Shown here: piece after piece, positions 17,001-25,374 of the stretch | Position numbering within the stretch: position 1 is the stretch's first letter | Layout: each line of letters begins with the position of its first letter | Assembly: GCF_028401415.2 (NCBI RefSeq) | Contig: NZ_CP171821.2 | Span: forward strand, 1,054,001 to 1,118,000 | Reading direction: 5' to 3' | Length of the DNA stretch: 64,000 bases | From: Glaciecola sp028401415 | GTDB lineage: Bacteria > Pseudomonadota > Gammaproteobacteria > Enterobacterales > Alteromonadaceae | The notes under the pieces: generated by a model | Databases searched by the model: none | The model's input: only the letters and a program-made list of their open reading frames with translations | What the model was told of the DNA's origin: nothing | Program-made: the position numbers and the translations under genes

Positions 17001-18059
17001 GTGAAAAATATCATCAATATCAGTCTCAAACTATGCCTCTTAATTGCAGTCTTCACTCTAAGTGCATGCGCTACGCTTTACAACATCCCCGGATTAGATC
17101 GCATCATTCCAAATACAAGTAAAGCACAAGTTGGTCCGGTCAAAAATGAACAGGGTGAAATCATTCAAGGCACCGAGACAGGTGTGATTCTTGACGTTCC
17201 ATTGCCCAACGAGCGTATCTCAAAAACGATTGAAGACGATAACGTAACAGCAAACAATATGGCCACCAAAGCAAGTATTCCATCACGCCCCGCGCCTACC
17301 GTTAATACTCCTATTCAAGAAGAACCTCGTATTGCAGACACTCCACTTAGGGATAAACCAGCTAGCATCGAAAGACCCCTTGCAGAAAAAGCCCCTGTTA
17401 GTGTCCCAAGTCCCAGCCCAGCACTTGGCAGCATTTCTGGCAAGGTGACATTGCTTGCGAGTACGGGTGCTATTTCACCCGAGGGCGTTATCGTGCGCAT
17501 AAAACGAAAAGACGGTACCGCATTAGCCACTAACGCTCGAAGCACCGTCCACAACATGGACATGACCGATAAAGTCTATACACCCGGCAACATGATTATC
17601 CGCAAAGGAGATACCGTCAATTTTGTTAATAATGACGAAATTCAGCATAACGTCTTTTCTTCTACGGGCGAGAATGCGTTCGATTTGGGCACCTTTGGAA
17701 GCGGTTTGCAAAGGGCGGTCAGACTAAATGAAGAAGGTGTGGTAAAAGTCTATTGCAACATCCACCCCAATATGGCCGCCTACGTTGCGGTTGACGATGA
17801 GGGCATATCTCAAGTGCTTGCGACCGATGAAGGAAGCGAAGAAGGAAGTTTTGAGTTCAGCAACTTACCAATGGGCGACTACATAATTAATCTTTGGAGT
17901 ATCCGAGGTACGCAGTCGCAAGAAGTCAGCATTACCAACAGTGATACGGTCTCCTTAGACATTCAATTTGATACGAGAAATTATGAAGCCCCCGAGCGCC
18001 TTAATAAATTTGGCGAAGATTACAATGAGGCACGCAGCGTGCGACGGGAATTCTATTAA
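17001..18059 (+). CDS. Lipoprotein with a cupredoxin (type 1 copper) domain
   Basis: A 352-residue predicted lipoprotein. GTG start at 17001, preceded by AAGGA; signal segment ending LSACAT, with Cys about residue 23. A proline-rich linker occupies about 60-145. Next comes a cupredoxin-like domain: TPGNMIIRKGDTVNFVNND, a first ligand His216 in QHNVF, and YCNIHPNM giving Cys252, His255 and Met258. These are the four ligands expected of a blue copper site. A Cna-B/carboxypeptidase-regulatory-like strand region follows (FEFSNLPMGDYIINLW). The next gene, a sensor kinase, starts 35 bases on, so the two probably form one operon. Electron transfer or copper/redox sensing are both possible. Confidence 0.75.
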   Translation: MKNIINISLKLCLLIAVFTLSACATLYNIPGLDRIIPNTSKAQVGPVKNEQGEIIQGTETGVILDVPLPNERISKTIEDDNVTANNMATKASIPSRPAPTVNTPIQEEPRIADTPLRDKPASIERPLAEKAPVSVPSPSPALGSISGKVTLLASTGAISPEGVIVRIKRKDGTALATNARSTVHNMDMTDKVYTPGNMIIRKGDTVNFVNNDEIQHNVFSSTGENAFDLGTFGSGLQRAVRLNEEGVVKVYCNIHPNMAAYVAVDDEGISQVLATDEGSEEGSFEFSNLPMGDYIINLWSIRGTQSQEVSITNSDTVSLDIQFDTRNYEAPERLNKFGEDYNEARSVRREFY

Positions 18060-18094
18060 TGAAACGCCATATAGACAACGTGGAGCACTAGCAA

Positions 18095-20176
18095 ATGAAG
18101 TGGTTCTTCAGTATTCGAACGAAACTTTTCGCCTTTGTCTTTTTGGCGTTCTTGACATTTTTGAGCCTTATTTATTGGCAAATAGGAGCGAAATCTGATC
18201 AAGTATCCAATGACGTCATCGAACGTTCTTTAGTGCAGTCGAACCAAATACTTCAAACCAGAATAGAGAGTCGTTTCAAATTTATCTCTGAAATCGCATA
18301 CGGTATTGCTCGAGATGGTCGCGTTCTGCCCTTAGTATCTGATCAAGCCTCTTTAACGCTTCAAGATTTGAGTTTGGAATATGTGGAAGTATACGACTTT
18401 GACATCCTCTTCTTTCTCAATGCGAATGGACGCATTCTTGCGCGCGCAGATGATGAAAATGCAGTAGGCATAAACCTGGCAGGCAGAAGCGCGTTGTTTG
18501 ACGATGCCTTAAATGGAGAGCTCAGCCTCGGCTTTATTTCGAGCAAAGGCAAACTGATGCAAACCATTGCGGCACCGATATTTGACAATGTTGCAAAAGA
18601 CCTGGTCAAAGGTGTTGTGGTGCTTGCCTATGATTTATCTCACGATACTGCACAAGAAATTGTCGCGTTAACACAAAGCCAGATAGGTTTTTTTAGTTTT
18701 TCTCGGGACAATGAAGGCAACATCGATGGCATTGAATTAAGTTATATGTCTGATGATTCGCTGTCACAATCAAAAATGACCTATTTTTCAGAGCAGCCAA
18801 ATGCTTGGAAAACGATTCTTGAATCAGCGTCTGATACCCTTCGTATGGAATTTTTGGTCGATGGACAGTTGCAGCACAGTGTGTTTCGACGCATCAATAG
18901 CAAAGATGGCACCCCCTTGGGATTTGTTGTCGCAATAAGATCTGCCGAAGAATTAAAGCGGCCGTTTAAAGAGATTCAACATGCTTTACTGATGATTGGC
19001 GCAAGCGGGTTAGTCTTAGCTTCACTGATTGCTTTGTTGATGGCGCTAACGATGAGCCGTCCAATTATTCGCCTTGTAGACATAACCAAACAGATCCAGG
19101 CTGGCTTGTATCCTGAAATTGATAATAACAAACGCTCAAAAGATGAGATTGGAAGTCTTCAAAACGCCTTAGTAAAGATGAGCCAAAGTCTAAAAGAAAA
19201 AGCGGAGTATGAAGCTTATTTGGCCGAATTAGCGACAGAAATTGAGGCCGACAACAGTCTTAAACTGCAAAATCCTGAAGCTTTGAGCCAAAGTAATCAA
19301 TCTCTTTCAAATACCAGTCAAGGGTTGAATAAGGTCATTGGGGAACGATATCAACTGTTATCTCAATTAGGCTCCGGCACAATGGGGGTCGTCTATCTTG
19401 CCCAAGATTTAGATTTACACGAAAAAGTTGCCATTAAAGTCATGCAGAAAGCGTTTTTTGAAGGCATTGAGGGCTTAAATGTTAAGGAAGAAATTCGACT
19501 TGCACGTAAAATCACTCATCGTAATATTGTGCGCACTTTCGACTTTGGCTCTAACGAAGATGAAATCTTTATTACCATGGAGTATGTGCAAGGTTATGAT
19601 TTGGGTCGATTGATCAAGAAAAAGGGCGCACTTGATATCTCCACCGGCCTGGCGATTAGCAAGCAAATTTGCTCAGCGATGATTGCCGCCCATCAAATTG
19701 GCGTCATTCACAGAGACCTTAAGCCTGGTAATATGATCATCAATCGGCAAGGGATATTAAAGGTGATGGATTTTGGCTTGGCCATGCAGGTGACCACCCC
19801 CACCTTCGATGACGACGATATGTCTGACGAAACACAAATTCTAACTGAGGCCAACACGCCAATTATGGGCACACCAAGATTTATGGCGCCCGAACAGTTT
19901 TCAGTATCATCTAGTTTAGATGAGCGCACCGACATATATGCAATTGGCGTGATCATGTTTACTATCTTTAACGGCACACCGCCCTTTTCTGGCAACAGTT
20001 TTCAGCAATTGGCCTATAAACATTGTAACGAGAATGTTCCTGAAATAAATGGACGTGAAAATGCCATACCTGAAGCTTTGCAAGCCATTATTCGCAAAGC
20101 TCTTGCGAAAGATCCTGAAGACAGATTCCAATCGGTACGAGCGCTGTTTGATCAGATATTTGCGCTTGATGTGTAG
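18095..20176 (+). CDS. ppkA: Transmembrane sensor Ser/Thr protein kinase, PpkA-like
   Basis: A 693-residue kinase. A membrane segment at about 8-30 is followed by a periplasmic Cache-like sensor region (about 31-290), a second membrane segment (about 295-318), a HAMP-like linker, and a eukaryotic-type kinase domain from about residue 415. Key motifs are present: glycine loop LGSGTMG, VAIK, HRDLKPGN (about 538), DFGLA and GTPRFMAPEQF. It should be active. T6SS loci often carry a kinase (PpkA), a PP2C phosphatase (PppA) and an FHA protein (Fha) that set firing by threonine phosphorylation. The partners lie at 47806-48600 and 39059-40468. The assignment to that pathway rests on context. Confidence 0.8.
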   Translation: MKWFFSIRTKLFAFVFLAFLTFLSLIYWQIGAKSDQVSNDVIERSLVQSNQILQTRIESRFKFISEIAYGIARDGRVLPLVSDQASLTLQDLSLEYVEVYDFDILFFLNANGRILARADDENAVGINLAGRSALFDDALNGELSLGFISSKGKLMQTIAAPIFDNVAKDLVKGVVVLAYDLSHDTAQEIVALTQSQIGFFSFSRDNEGNIDGIELSYMSDDSLSQSKMTYFSEQPNAWKTILESASDTLRMEFLVDGQLQHSVFRRINSKDGTPLGFVVAIRSAEELKRPFKEIQHALLMIGASGLVLASLIALLMALTMSRPIIRLVDITKQIQAGLYPEIDNNKRSKDEIGSLQNALVKMSQSLKEKAEYEAYLAELATEIEADNSLKLQNPEALSQSNQSLSNTSQGLNKVIGERYQLLSQLGSGTMGVVYLAQDLDLHEKVAIKVMQKAFFEGIEGLNVKEEIRLARKITHRNIVRTFDFGSNEDEIFITMEYVQGYDLGRLIKKKGALDISTGLAISKQICSAMIAAHQIGVIHRDLKPGNMIINRQGILKVMDFGLAMQVTTPTFDDDDMSDETQILTEANTPIMGTPRFMAPEQFSVSSSLDERTDIYAIGVIMFTIFNGTPPFSGNSFQQLAYKHCNENVPEINGRENAIPEALQAIIRKALAKDPEDRFQSVRALFDQIFALDV

Positions 20177-20257
20177 CTTTTTACCCTCTCGTGTATCTGC
20201 ACTCCATGACCGGCTAATCCCAACCACCGAAGGGACACTCGTCGAGGCTTAGGCTGA

Positions 20258-21277
20258 TTAAGTGATCGCTAGATTGTGAAAATAAAAGCTGTCAGGATGC
20301 ATTTCTTGGTACTCATAAGACAACAAACTTGAGAGTGAATTTCGCGGCTGAGTGATCAAATGAGCCTGAGGGCCATTTCGCAGCATACCTACAGAATCCA
20401 GAGATTGCATTAGCACTGCACCTACAGGAAGCGTTGGCAGGGGTGGTGCACTCAGGCCGCTCACACTAGAATCTGCACTAGACGGCAATGAGCGAATTGA
20501 TGCAGGCCGCGCTGATGCTAGCGAAGCATTGTCCTGGTAGTCATCTGCATTTACAAAATTAGAATTAAGTGCGTTGAGTAAGGGCGTAGGCGGCCGGTAA
20601 CTTGCACCAACTTGCACGGTTGCAAGCGACTTTGCGTACTTTATAAGTTCCAAGACCTGAGCATTCGTTTCTACCCCAAACGCAGAACTCACAAAATCTA
20701 TATACTGTTTAAAGTGCATTCTTGAAAAATAGTCTTGCTGATGACACACCAAGTACTTTGTCGCCAGACCTGCTATAGCGGTGCCCGTTCGGCCTTGACC
20801 ATATCCGCAGTAGAACAAAAATGCACCACAGTCTTTGCGCCGCTGAATAATGTTGTCGATCATTTGATGGTCGTTTAAATCAAGTGCGGTGTAATCCTGT
20901 TTAGGAAAATGGAAATACTCAATATGATTAACATTAAGATGCGCCTTTGAAATCGGTGCTAGTATCGCGCGATTCAGGCTAATAACCGTTTTAATACCAT
21001 TGCGCATAATGTACTGCAGTTGCTCATGAGAAATAGTGTGGTTCTCGTCTTTGCCAACCGACCTATTGTAGTTAGGCTGAGCACAGCGCGCTATTCGAAG
21101 ACCTCGGGTTTGTACCCATTGGAAATTTCTAAGGGGCTTACGTTTTTTAACCATAAACTTCGGGAGAATTCTATAACCCATTTTGTCTTGGTAAGGTGTG
21201 ATTCCAAAATCATTTGGCAAACTTGCTAATAACTGTTTTACAAAACTCGGGTTGTCCGCAGGTAGTCTTCTTGGCAC
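20258..21277 (-). CDS. Tyrosine/dual-specificity phosphatase-like protein beside clpV
   Basis: A 339-residue protein without signal peptide. Around residues 60-200 it has the cysteine-phosphatase pattern: IARCAQPNYNR, NGIKTVISLNR, a loop with Asp128 as possible general acid, and the P-loop YCGYGQGRTGTA (Cys157, Arg163, CX5R). The C-terminal 120 residues are Ser/Pro/Ala-rich and look disordered. It lies downstream of clpV on the same strand, about 180 bases away. It might be a T6SS effector acting on host phosphoproteins or inositides, or a regulator counteracting the nearby kinase. The sequence does not decide between these. Confidence 0.7.
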   Translation of the reverse strand: MPRRLPADNPSFVKQLLASLPNDFGITPYQDKMGYRILPKFMVKKRKPLRNFQWVQTRGLRIARCAQPNYNRSVGKDENHTISHEQLQYIMRNGIKTVISLNRAILAPISKAHLNVNHIEYFHFPKQDYTALDLNDHQMIDNIIQRRKDCGAFLFYCGYGQGRTGTAIAGLATKYLVCHQQDYFSRMHFKQYIDFVSSAFGVETNAQVLELIKYAKSLATVQVGASYRPPTPLLNALNSNFVNADDYQDNASLASARPASIRSLPSSADSSVSGLSAPPLPTLPVGAVLMQSLDSVGMLRNGPQAHLITQPRNSLSSLLSYEYQEMHPDSFYFHNLAIT

Positions 21278-21454
21278 AAGCCGTCTCCAATACGTAAATT
21301 ATGCTTCAGACCTAAATGTGTCTGGATACAAGCAGGTATAAATATTTACGCCAGAAAAAGGCGATTTGTTGCACTTGAAGGCTTAATTTGACCTCGTGAG
21401 ATTCCGATGATGCTAATCAACTTAGTCTTTTGTCACACCCTAATTAACGATGCT

Positions 21455-24256
21455 TCAATCACTTAAATCATATACAAAGTCATCATCCACAATCTCTACT
21501 GCTACTTTACTTAAGGTTTCACCGACGAGCATTCTGTTGAGCATTTGACGGCTTAGTTCTGGCAACAAGGTGTTTGTCAGAATGCTATCAATCATCCGGC
21601 CGCCGCTTTCCAGCTCATTGCAGCGGCTAACCACTTGATTGACCACTGAGTCAGAATATTCAAAATCAACCTCTCGCTCACTCTCAATACGCGCCTTGAT
21701 GCGGTCCAACTGCAGACGTGTTATTTGCTGGATCATCTGATTTGAAAGCGGGAAATATGGAATAGAGACTATACGCCCGAGCAACGCCGCCGGAAATACA
21801 TTCAGCTGAGGCTCTCGAATAGCTTGAGTCAGCGTGTCAATGGACGGCATGTTTTCTGAATTGGCGCACAAACGCATTACTTCGTTGCTGCCCACATTCG
21901 AAGTCAACAGAATGAGCGTATTTTTAAAATCGATGCTGCGCCCTTCCCCATCTTCCATTACACCTTTATCGAATACTTGGAAGAAAATTTCGTGCACATC
22001 AGGATGCGCCTTTTCCACCTCATCTAATAGCACAACTGAATGTGGTTTTCGTCGAACAGCTTCGGTTAAAATACCTCCCTCGCCGTATCCAACGTAGCCC
22101 GGAGGCGCGCCTTTTAAGGTCGAAACCGTGTGCGCTTCTTGAAACTCACTCATATTAATTGTGATCACATTTTGTTCGCCACCATAAAGGCTCTCGGCAA
22201 GGGTAAGCGCCGTTTCGGTTTTACCGGTGCCCGAGGGGCCGCAAAGCATAAATACACCCACGGGTTTGTTTGGGTTATCAAGACCCGCTCTTGAGGTTTG
22301 AATGCGCCTGGCTATAGTCTCCATCGCATGATCTTGACCGATTACGCGTTGTTTCATGGTTTCTGCAAGGTTTAACACATTTGCAATCTCGTCACTCACC
22401 ATTTTGCCAAGTGGAATGCCTGTCCAGTCAGAAACCACAGCGGCAACTGCTTGCTCATCGCATACCGGCAACACCAGTGGACAGTCGCCTTGATATTCAT
22501 CCAACGTTGCGTATAAACGAGCAATGTTTTGCTGTAAAGACTCGATTGAGAGGAGTTCATCGCCAGCAGGTGCTGATTCATCCTCGTCAACGATTGTGTC
22601 AGAAGCGGCGTTTAGTTTTTCATCTACTGTTGGTTTTTCATCTGCGCTATCGTTAGTATCTTCAGAATCTTCACTAGCAGCGCCGTTGAACTTTTCGCTT
22701 GCTTCGCTAAGTCGCTTGCGAAGCGTTTGCTTTGCTTGAATTAGTTCGCTAACCACTCGCTTCTCATTTTCCCAATTCGCTAGCAACTCTGTTTCAAGCT
22801 GCTTGGCAGTTTCAAGCTCTTCATCGATTTTTTGCAATCGCGTTTGATGCTCTAAACCGGCTGCTTGTTCACCTTCCAAGACCTTTTGCTCTTTTTGCAA
22901 ATTCACAATGTCTTGTTTGCAGTCTTCAAGCCGAGCGGGCGTTGCATATTGACTCACTGCCACTCTGGCGGCGGCAGTGTCGAGCAGACTGACTGCTTTA
23001 TCTGGGAGTTGTCGCGCCGGAATGTAGCGATGCGAAAGCTTCACAGCTGATTCAATTGCCGAATCCAAGACATCCACTTTATGATGTTTTTCCAGCATAT
23101 CGCCGATGTTACGCAACATGAGAATCGCCTTTTCTTCGCTTGGCTCTTCTACTTTCACGACTTGGAAGCGTCGAGTTAATGCGGGGTCTTTTTCAATGTG
23201 TTTTTTGTACTCAGCCCAAGTAGTTGCACCGATGGTTCTGAGTTCACCGCGAGCCAAAGCAGGTTTAAGCAAATTGGCCGCATCGCCCGTTCCAGCGGCG
23301 CCGCCAGCCCCTACCAAAGTGTGGGTCTCATCGATAAACATAATGATGGGTTTTGTGGACGCTTTCACCTCTTCAATGACTTGCTTAAGGCGATTCTCAA
23401 ATTCGCCTTTCATGCTGGCACCGGCTTGCAGTAAACCAATATCTAAACTGAGCAATCGGAGCCCTTTTAAGGATGGCGGCACGTCGCCTTTGTTGATCCG
23501 ATGAGCAAAACCTTCAACAACGGCAGTTTTTCCTACCCCGGCTTCGCCGGTTAATATCGGATTGTTTTGTCTGCGACGCATCAGAATGTCAGTAAGCTGT
23601 CGAATTTCTTCATCTCTACCAATAATTGGATCTAACTTTCCATCGCTCGCTTGTTGCGTTAAATCACTCGTATACTGACTTAAGGCTTCTTGTTTGCCCA
23701 TAGTTGCGGGCGACATTGCCTGGCTCGCTTGGCCAGGCGATGCTTGCGCTGAGCTACCGTCGCTAGCGCTCAAATCGTCTTCACTTGAGCCTGCAACAAT
23801 ACTGTGTAAATTATCGCTCAAGTCGTCTAATTTAATCTTAGAAAACTCGCCCGACATGTTAAGCAAAGCACTTTTAAGCTGACGCGTTTGCAGCATGCCC
23901 AAAATCACATATGCCATACGCACTTTAGTATCGCCATAGGCCAATGAGCCATATACCCATGCTCGTTCGACAGCATCTTCAATATGGCTTGATAAATCTG
24001 AGATTGAGCTGGCACCTTTTGGCAAAGACTCTAGGGCGTTTGTAATATCTTTTGCCAGGATCGAAGCGTCGATATCAAAGTGATTGACAATTTTATGTAT
24101 GTCCGAATCTTGAAGCTGAAGAATTTGCGCAAACCAATGCGTTAGTTCAACGTAGGGATTTCCCCTCAGTTTGCAAAGCACCGTCGCGCTTTCTACTGCT
24201 TTGAATGCCAAAGTATTGAGCTTGCCGAATAAATTTACCCTGCTTATTTCAGCCAT
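21455..24256 (-). CDS. clpV: T6SS sheath-disassembly ATPase ClpV (TssH)
   Basis: AAA+ unfoldase that recycles the contracted VipA/VipB sheath. The 933-residue product has a ClpV N-domain (MAEISRVNLFGKLN onward), AAA1 with GEAGVGKT near residue 237, a coiled-coil middle domain, and AAA2 with GPSGTGKT near 671. Between the coiled coil and AAA2 there is a Ser/Asp/Glu-rich insertion (about 520-570) that makes it longer than many ClpVs. ATG 24256 follows GGGGAA with 5-6 bases of spacing, which rules out the longer frame to 24373. It is the last core gene of the minus-strand T6SS operon. Confidence 0.95.
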   Translation of the reverse strand: MAEISRVNLFGKLNTLAFKAVESATVLCKLRGNPYVELTHWFAQILQLQDSDIHKIVNHFDIDASILAKDITNALESLPKGASSISDLSSHIEDAVERAWVYGSLAYGDTKVRMAYVILGMLQTRQLKSALLNMSGEFSKIKLDDLSDNLHSIVAGSSEDDLSASDGSSAQASPGQASQAMSPATMGKQEALSQYTSDLTQQASDGKLDPIIGRDEEIRQLTDILMRRRQNNPILTGEAGVGKTAVVEGFAHRINKGDVPPSLKGLRLLSLDIGLLQAGASMKGEFENRLKQVIEEVKASTKPIIMFIDETHTLVGAGGAAGTGDAANLLKPALARGELRTIGATTWAEYKKHIEKDPALTRRFQVVKVEEPSEEKAILMLRNIGDMLEKHHKVDVLDSAIESAVKLSHRYIPARQLPDKAVSLLDTAAARVAVSQYATPARLEDCKQDIVNLQKEQKVLEGEQAAGLEHQTRLQKIDEELETAKQLETELLANWENEKRVVSELIQAKQTLRKRLSEASEKFNGAASEDSEDTNDSADEKPTVDEKLNAASDTIVDEDESAPAGDELLSIESLQQNIARLYATLDEYQGDCPLVLPVCDEQAVAAVVSDWTGIPLGKMVSDEIANVLNLAETMKQRVIGQDHAMETIARRIQTSRAGLDNPNKPVGVFMLCGPSGTGKTETALTLAESLYGGEQNVITINMSEFQEAHTVSTLKGAPPGYVGYGEGGILTEAVRRKPHSVVLLDEVEKAHPDVHEIFFQVFDKGVMEDGEGRSIDFKNTLILLTSNVGSNEVMRLCANSENMPSIDTLTQAIREPQLNVFPAALLGRIVSIPYFPLSNQMIQQITRLQLDRIKARIESEREVDFEYSDSVVNQVVSRCNELESGGRMIDSILTNTLLPELSRQMLNRMLVGETLSKVAVEIVDDDFVYDLSD

Positions 24257-24279
24257 GAAGTTTCCCCTATAAATGTTTG

Positions 24280-25374
24280 TTAGCAAGCATATTGATAAGC
24301 AATGATTGCACGCTTCTCGTTTAGTTGGTCTGCGGTTTCGTCTGATGACTTTTGTTGATTTGAAGTGAGCCATGCAGTGGAACCCAATGCGCTTTTACCC
24401 AATGCGCAGTTGGGTATCTCGTGTTTTAACAGGCGCAATTTAAATGTGAATGAAAACTCACTGCCTACGTGACGCCGAACCATGTTTCGCATTTCTTTAA
24501 AATAATGAGCTTTGTTGAGTAATAACAAGTAGTTTTGGTAAGTAAGCGGACCAATCAAAATCGAAAAATTATAGCTACGCTGAAAAACCCGCTCACCAAT
24601 CACGCTGCTTATCCCTAAGCTTACATTGCTGCCTCCTAAACGACACTCTGCACCCTCTGGCAAGGCATACCAATCCCCCTCAAATTCTTGAACATAGACT
24701 TCTTGTTGCAAATACTCGCTTAACAATTGACATAAGGTGCCAGAGCTTCTGCTCTTATTGCTAAACAGGCCTGAGAGAAAACTATCGATATTGGCGGGCT
24801 TGTGTAAGAACGCTGTTTTGGGTGTCTTATTCGCTTTATTGGACGCCGCTGTATTAGATGCGGCTTTGTTCGATTTTAAAAGTGCACCTGAGAAAGTGCT
24901 AACTGCTTTTGAAAAATGATCATGCTGAGGGTGATCATGACTCACACAAGGCTGTGAAACTGACCATGAGCGGTAAAACAAGGATAAAAAGCGATGGTGA
25001 AAAATATCGCAAAATTCTGTTAAGGTTTTATCGTTATACCGGTAGTTTCGTTCTAAGGCATATTCACTTAAATGCAAGGGCAATGGTCCGTTTATGCCGA
25101 ACATACCTAGATAGACGTTTTTCAATTTGTATACCGTTGATGCCTTTTGCTGAACTACTTCACTGAACGCTGAAGCATGAAAGTGCATAACTGGGGTCTG
25201 CCCTAAGCGCAATGGATCCTGTTTGAGCGATACCGAATATCCAATACGCTCATGCATCGGAGAGTTTGCATCGATATAGCGCAACAGTGGCTCAAAGCCT
25301 TCACTATGAAGCGCTTGCGGGTTCGCAGCAAGTGCCTCTAAATAGCTTTGTGAGAGCCGATTCTGACTGGCCAT
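24280..25374 (-). CDS. tssG: T6SS baseplate protein TssG
   Basis: Baseplate wedge component (ImpH/VasB family). The 364-residue protein has the family N-terminus (FEPLLRYIDAN near residue 30), the central GMFGINGPLPLHLSEYALER, and the C-terminal FNFSILIGPLTYQNYLLLL-like stretch (YNFSILIGPLTYQNY). A Ser/Ala/Asn/Lys-rich insertion near residues 165-190 is not typical. Its start overlaps the end of tssF by 37 bases, so translation is coupled. TssG forms the wedge with TssE, TssF and TssK. Confidence 0.9.
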   Translation of the reverse strand: MASQNRLSQSYLEALAANPQALHSEGFEPLLRYIDANSPMHERIGYSVSLKQDPLRLGQTPVMHFHASAFSEVVQQKASTVYKLKNVYLGMFGINGPLPLHLSEYALERNYRYNDKTLTEFCDIFHHRFLSLFYRSWSVSQPCVSHDHPQHDHFSKAVSTFSGALLKSNKAASNTAASNKANKTPKTAFLHKPANIDSFLSGLFSNKSRSSGTLCQLLSEYLQQEVYVQEFEGDWYALPEGAECRLGGSNVSLGISSVIGERVFQRSYNFSILIGPLTYQNYLLLLNKAHYFKEMRNMVRRHVGSEFSFTFKLRLLKHEIPNCALGKSALGSTAWLTSNQQKSSDETADQLNEKRAIIAYQYAC

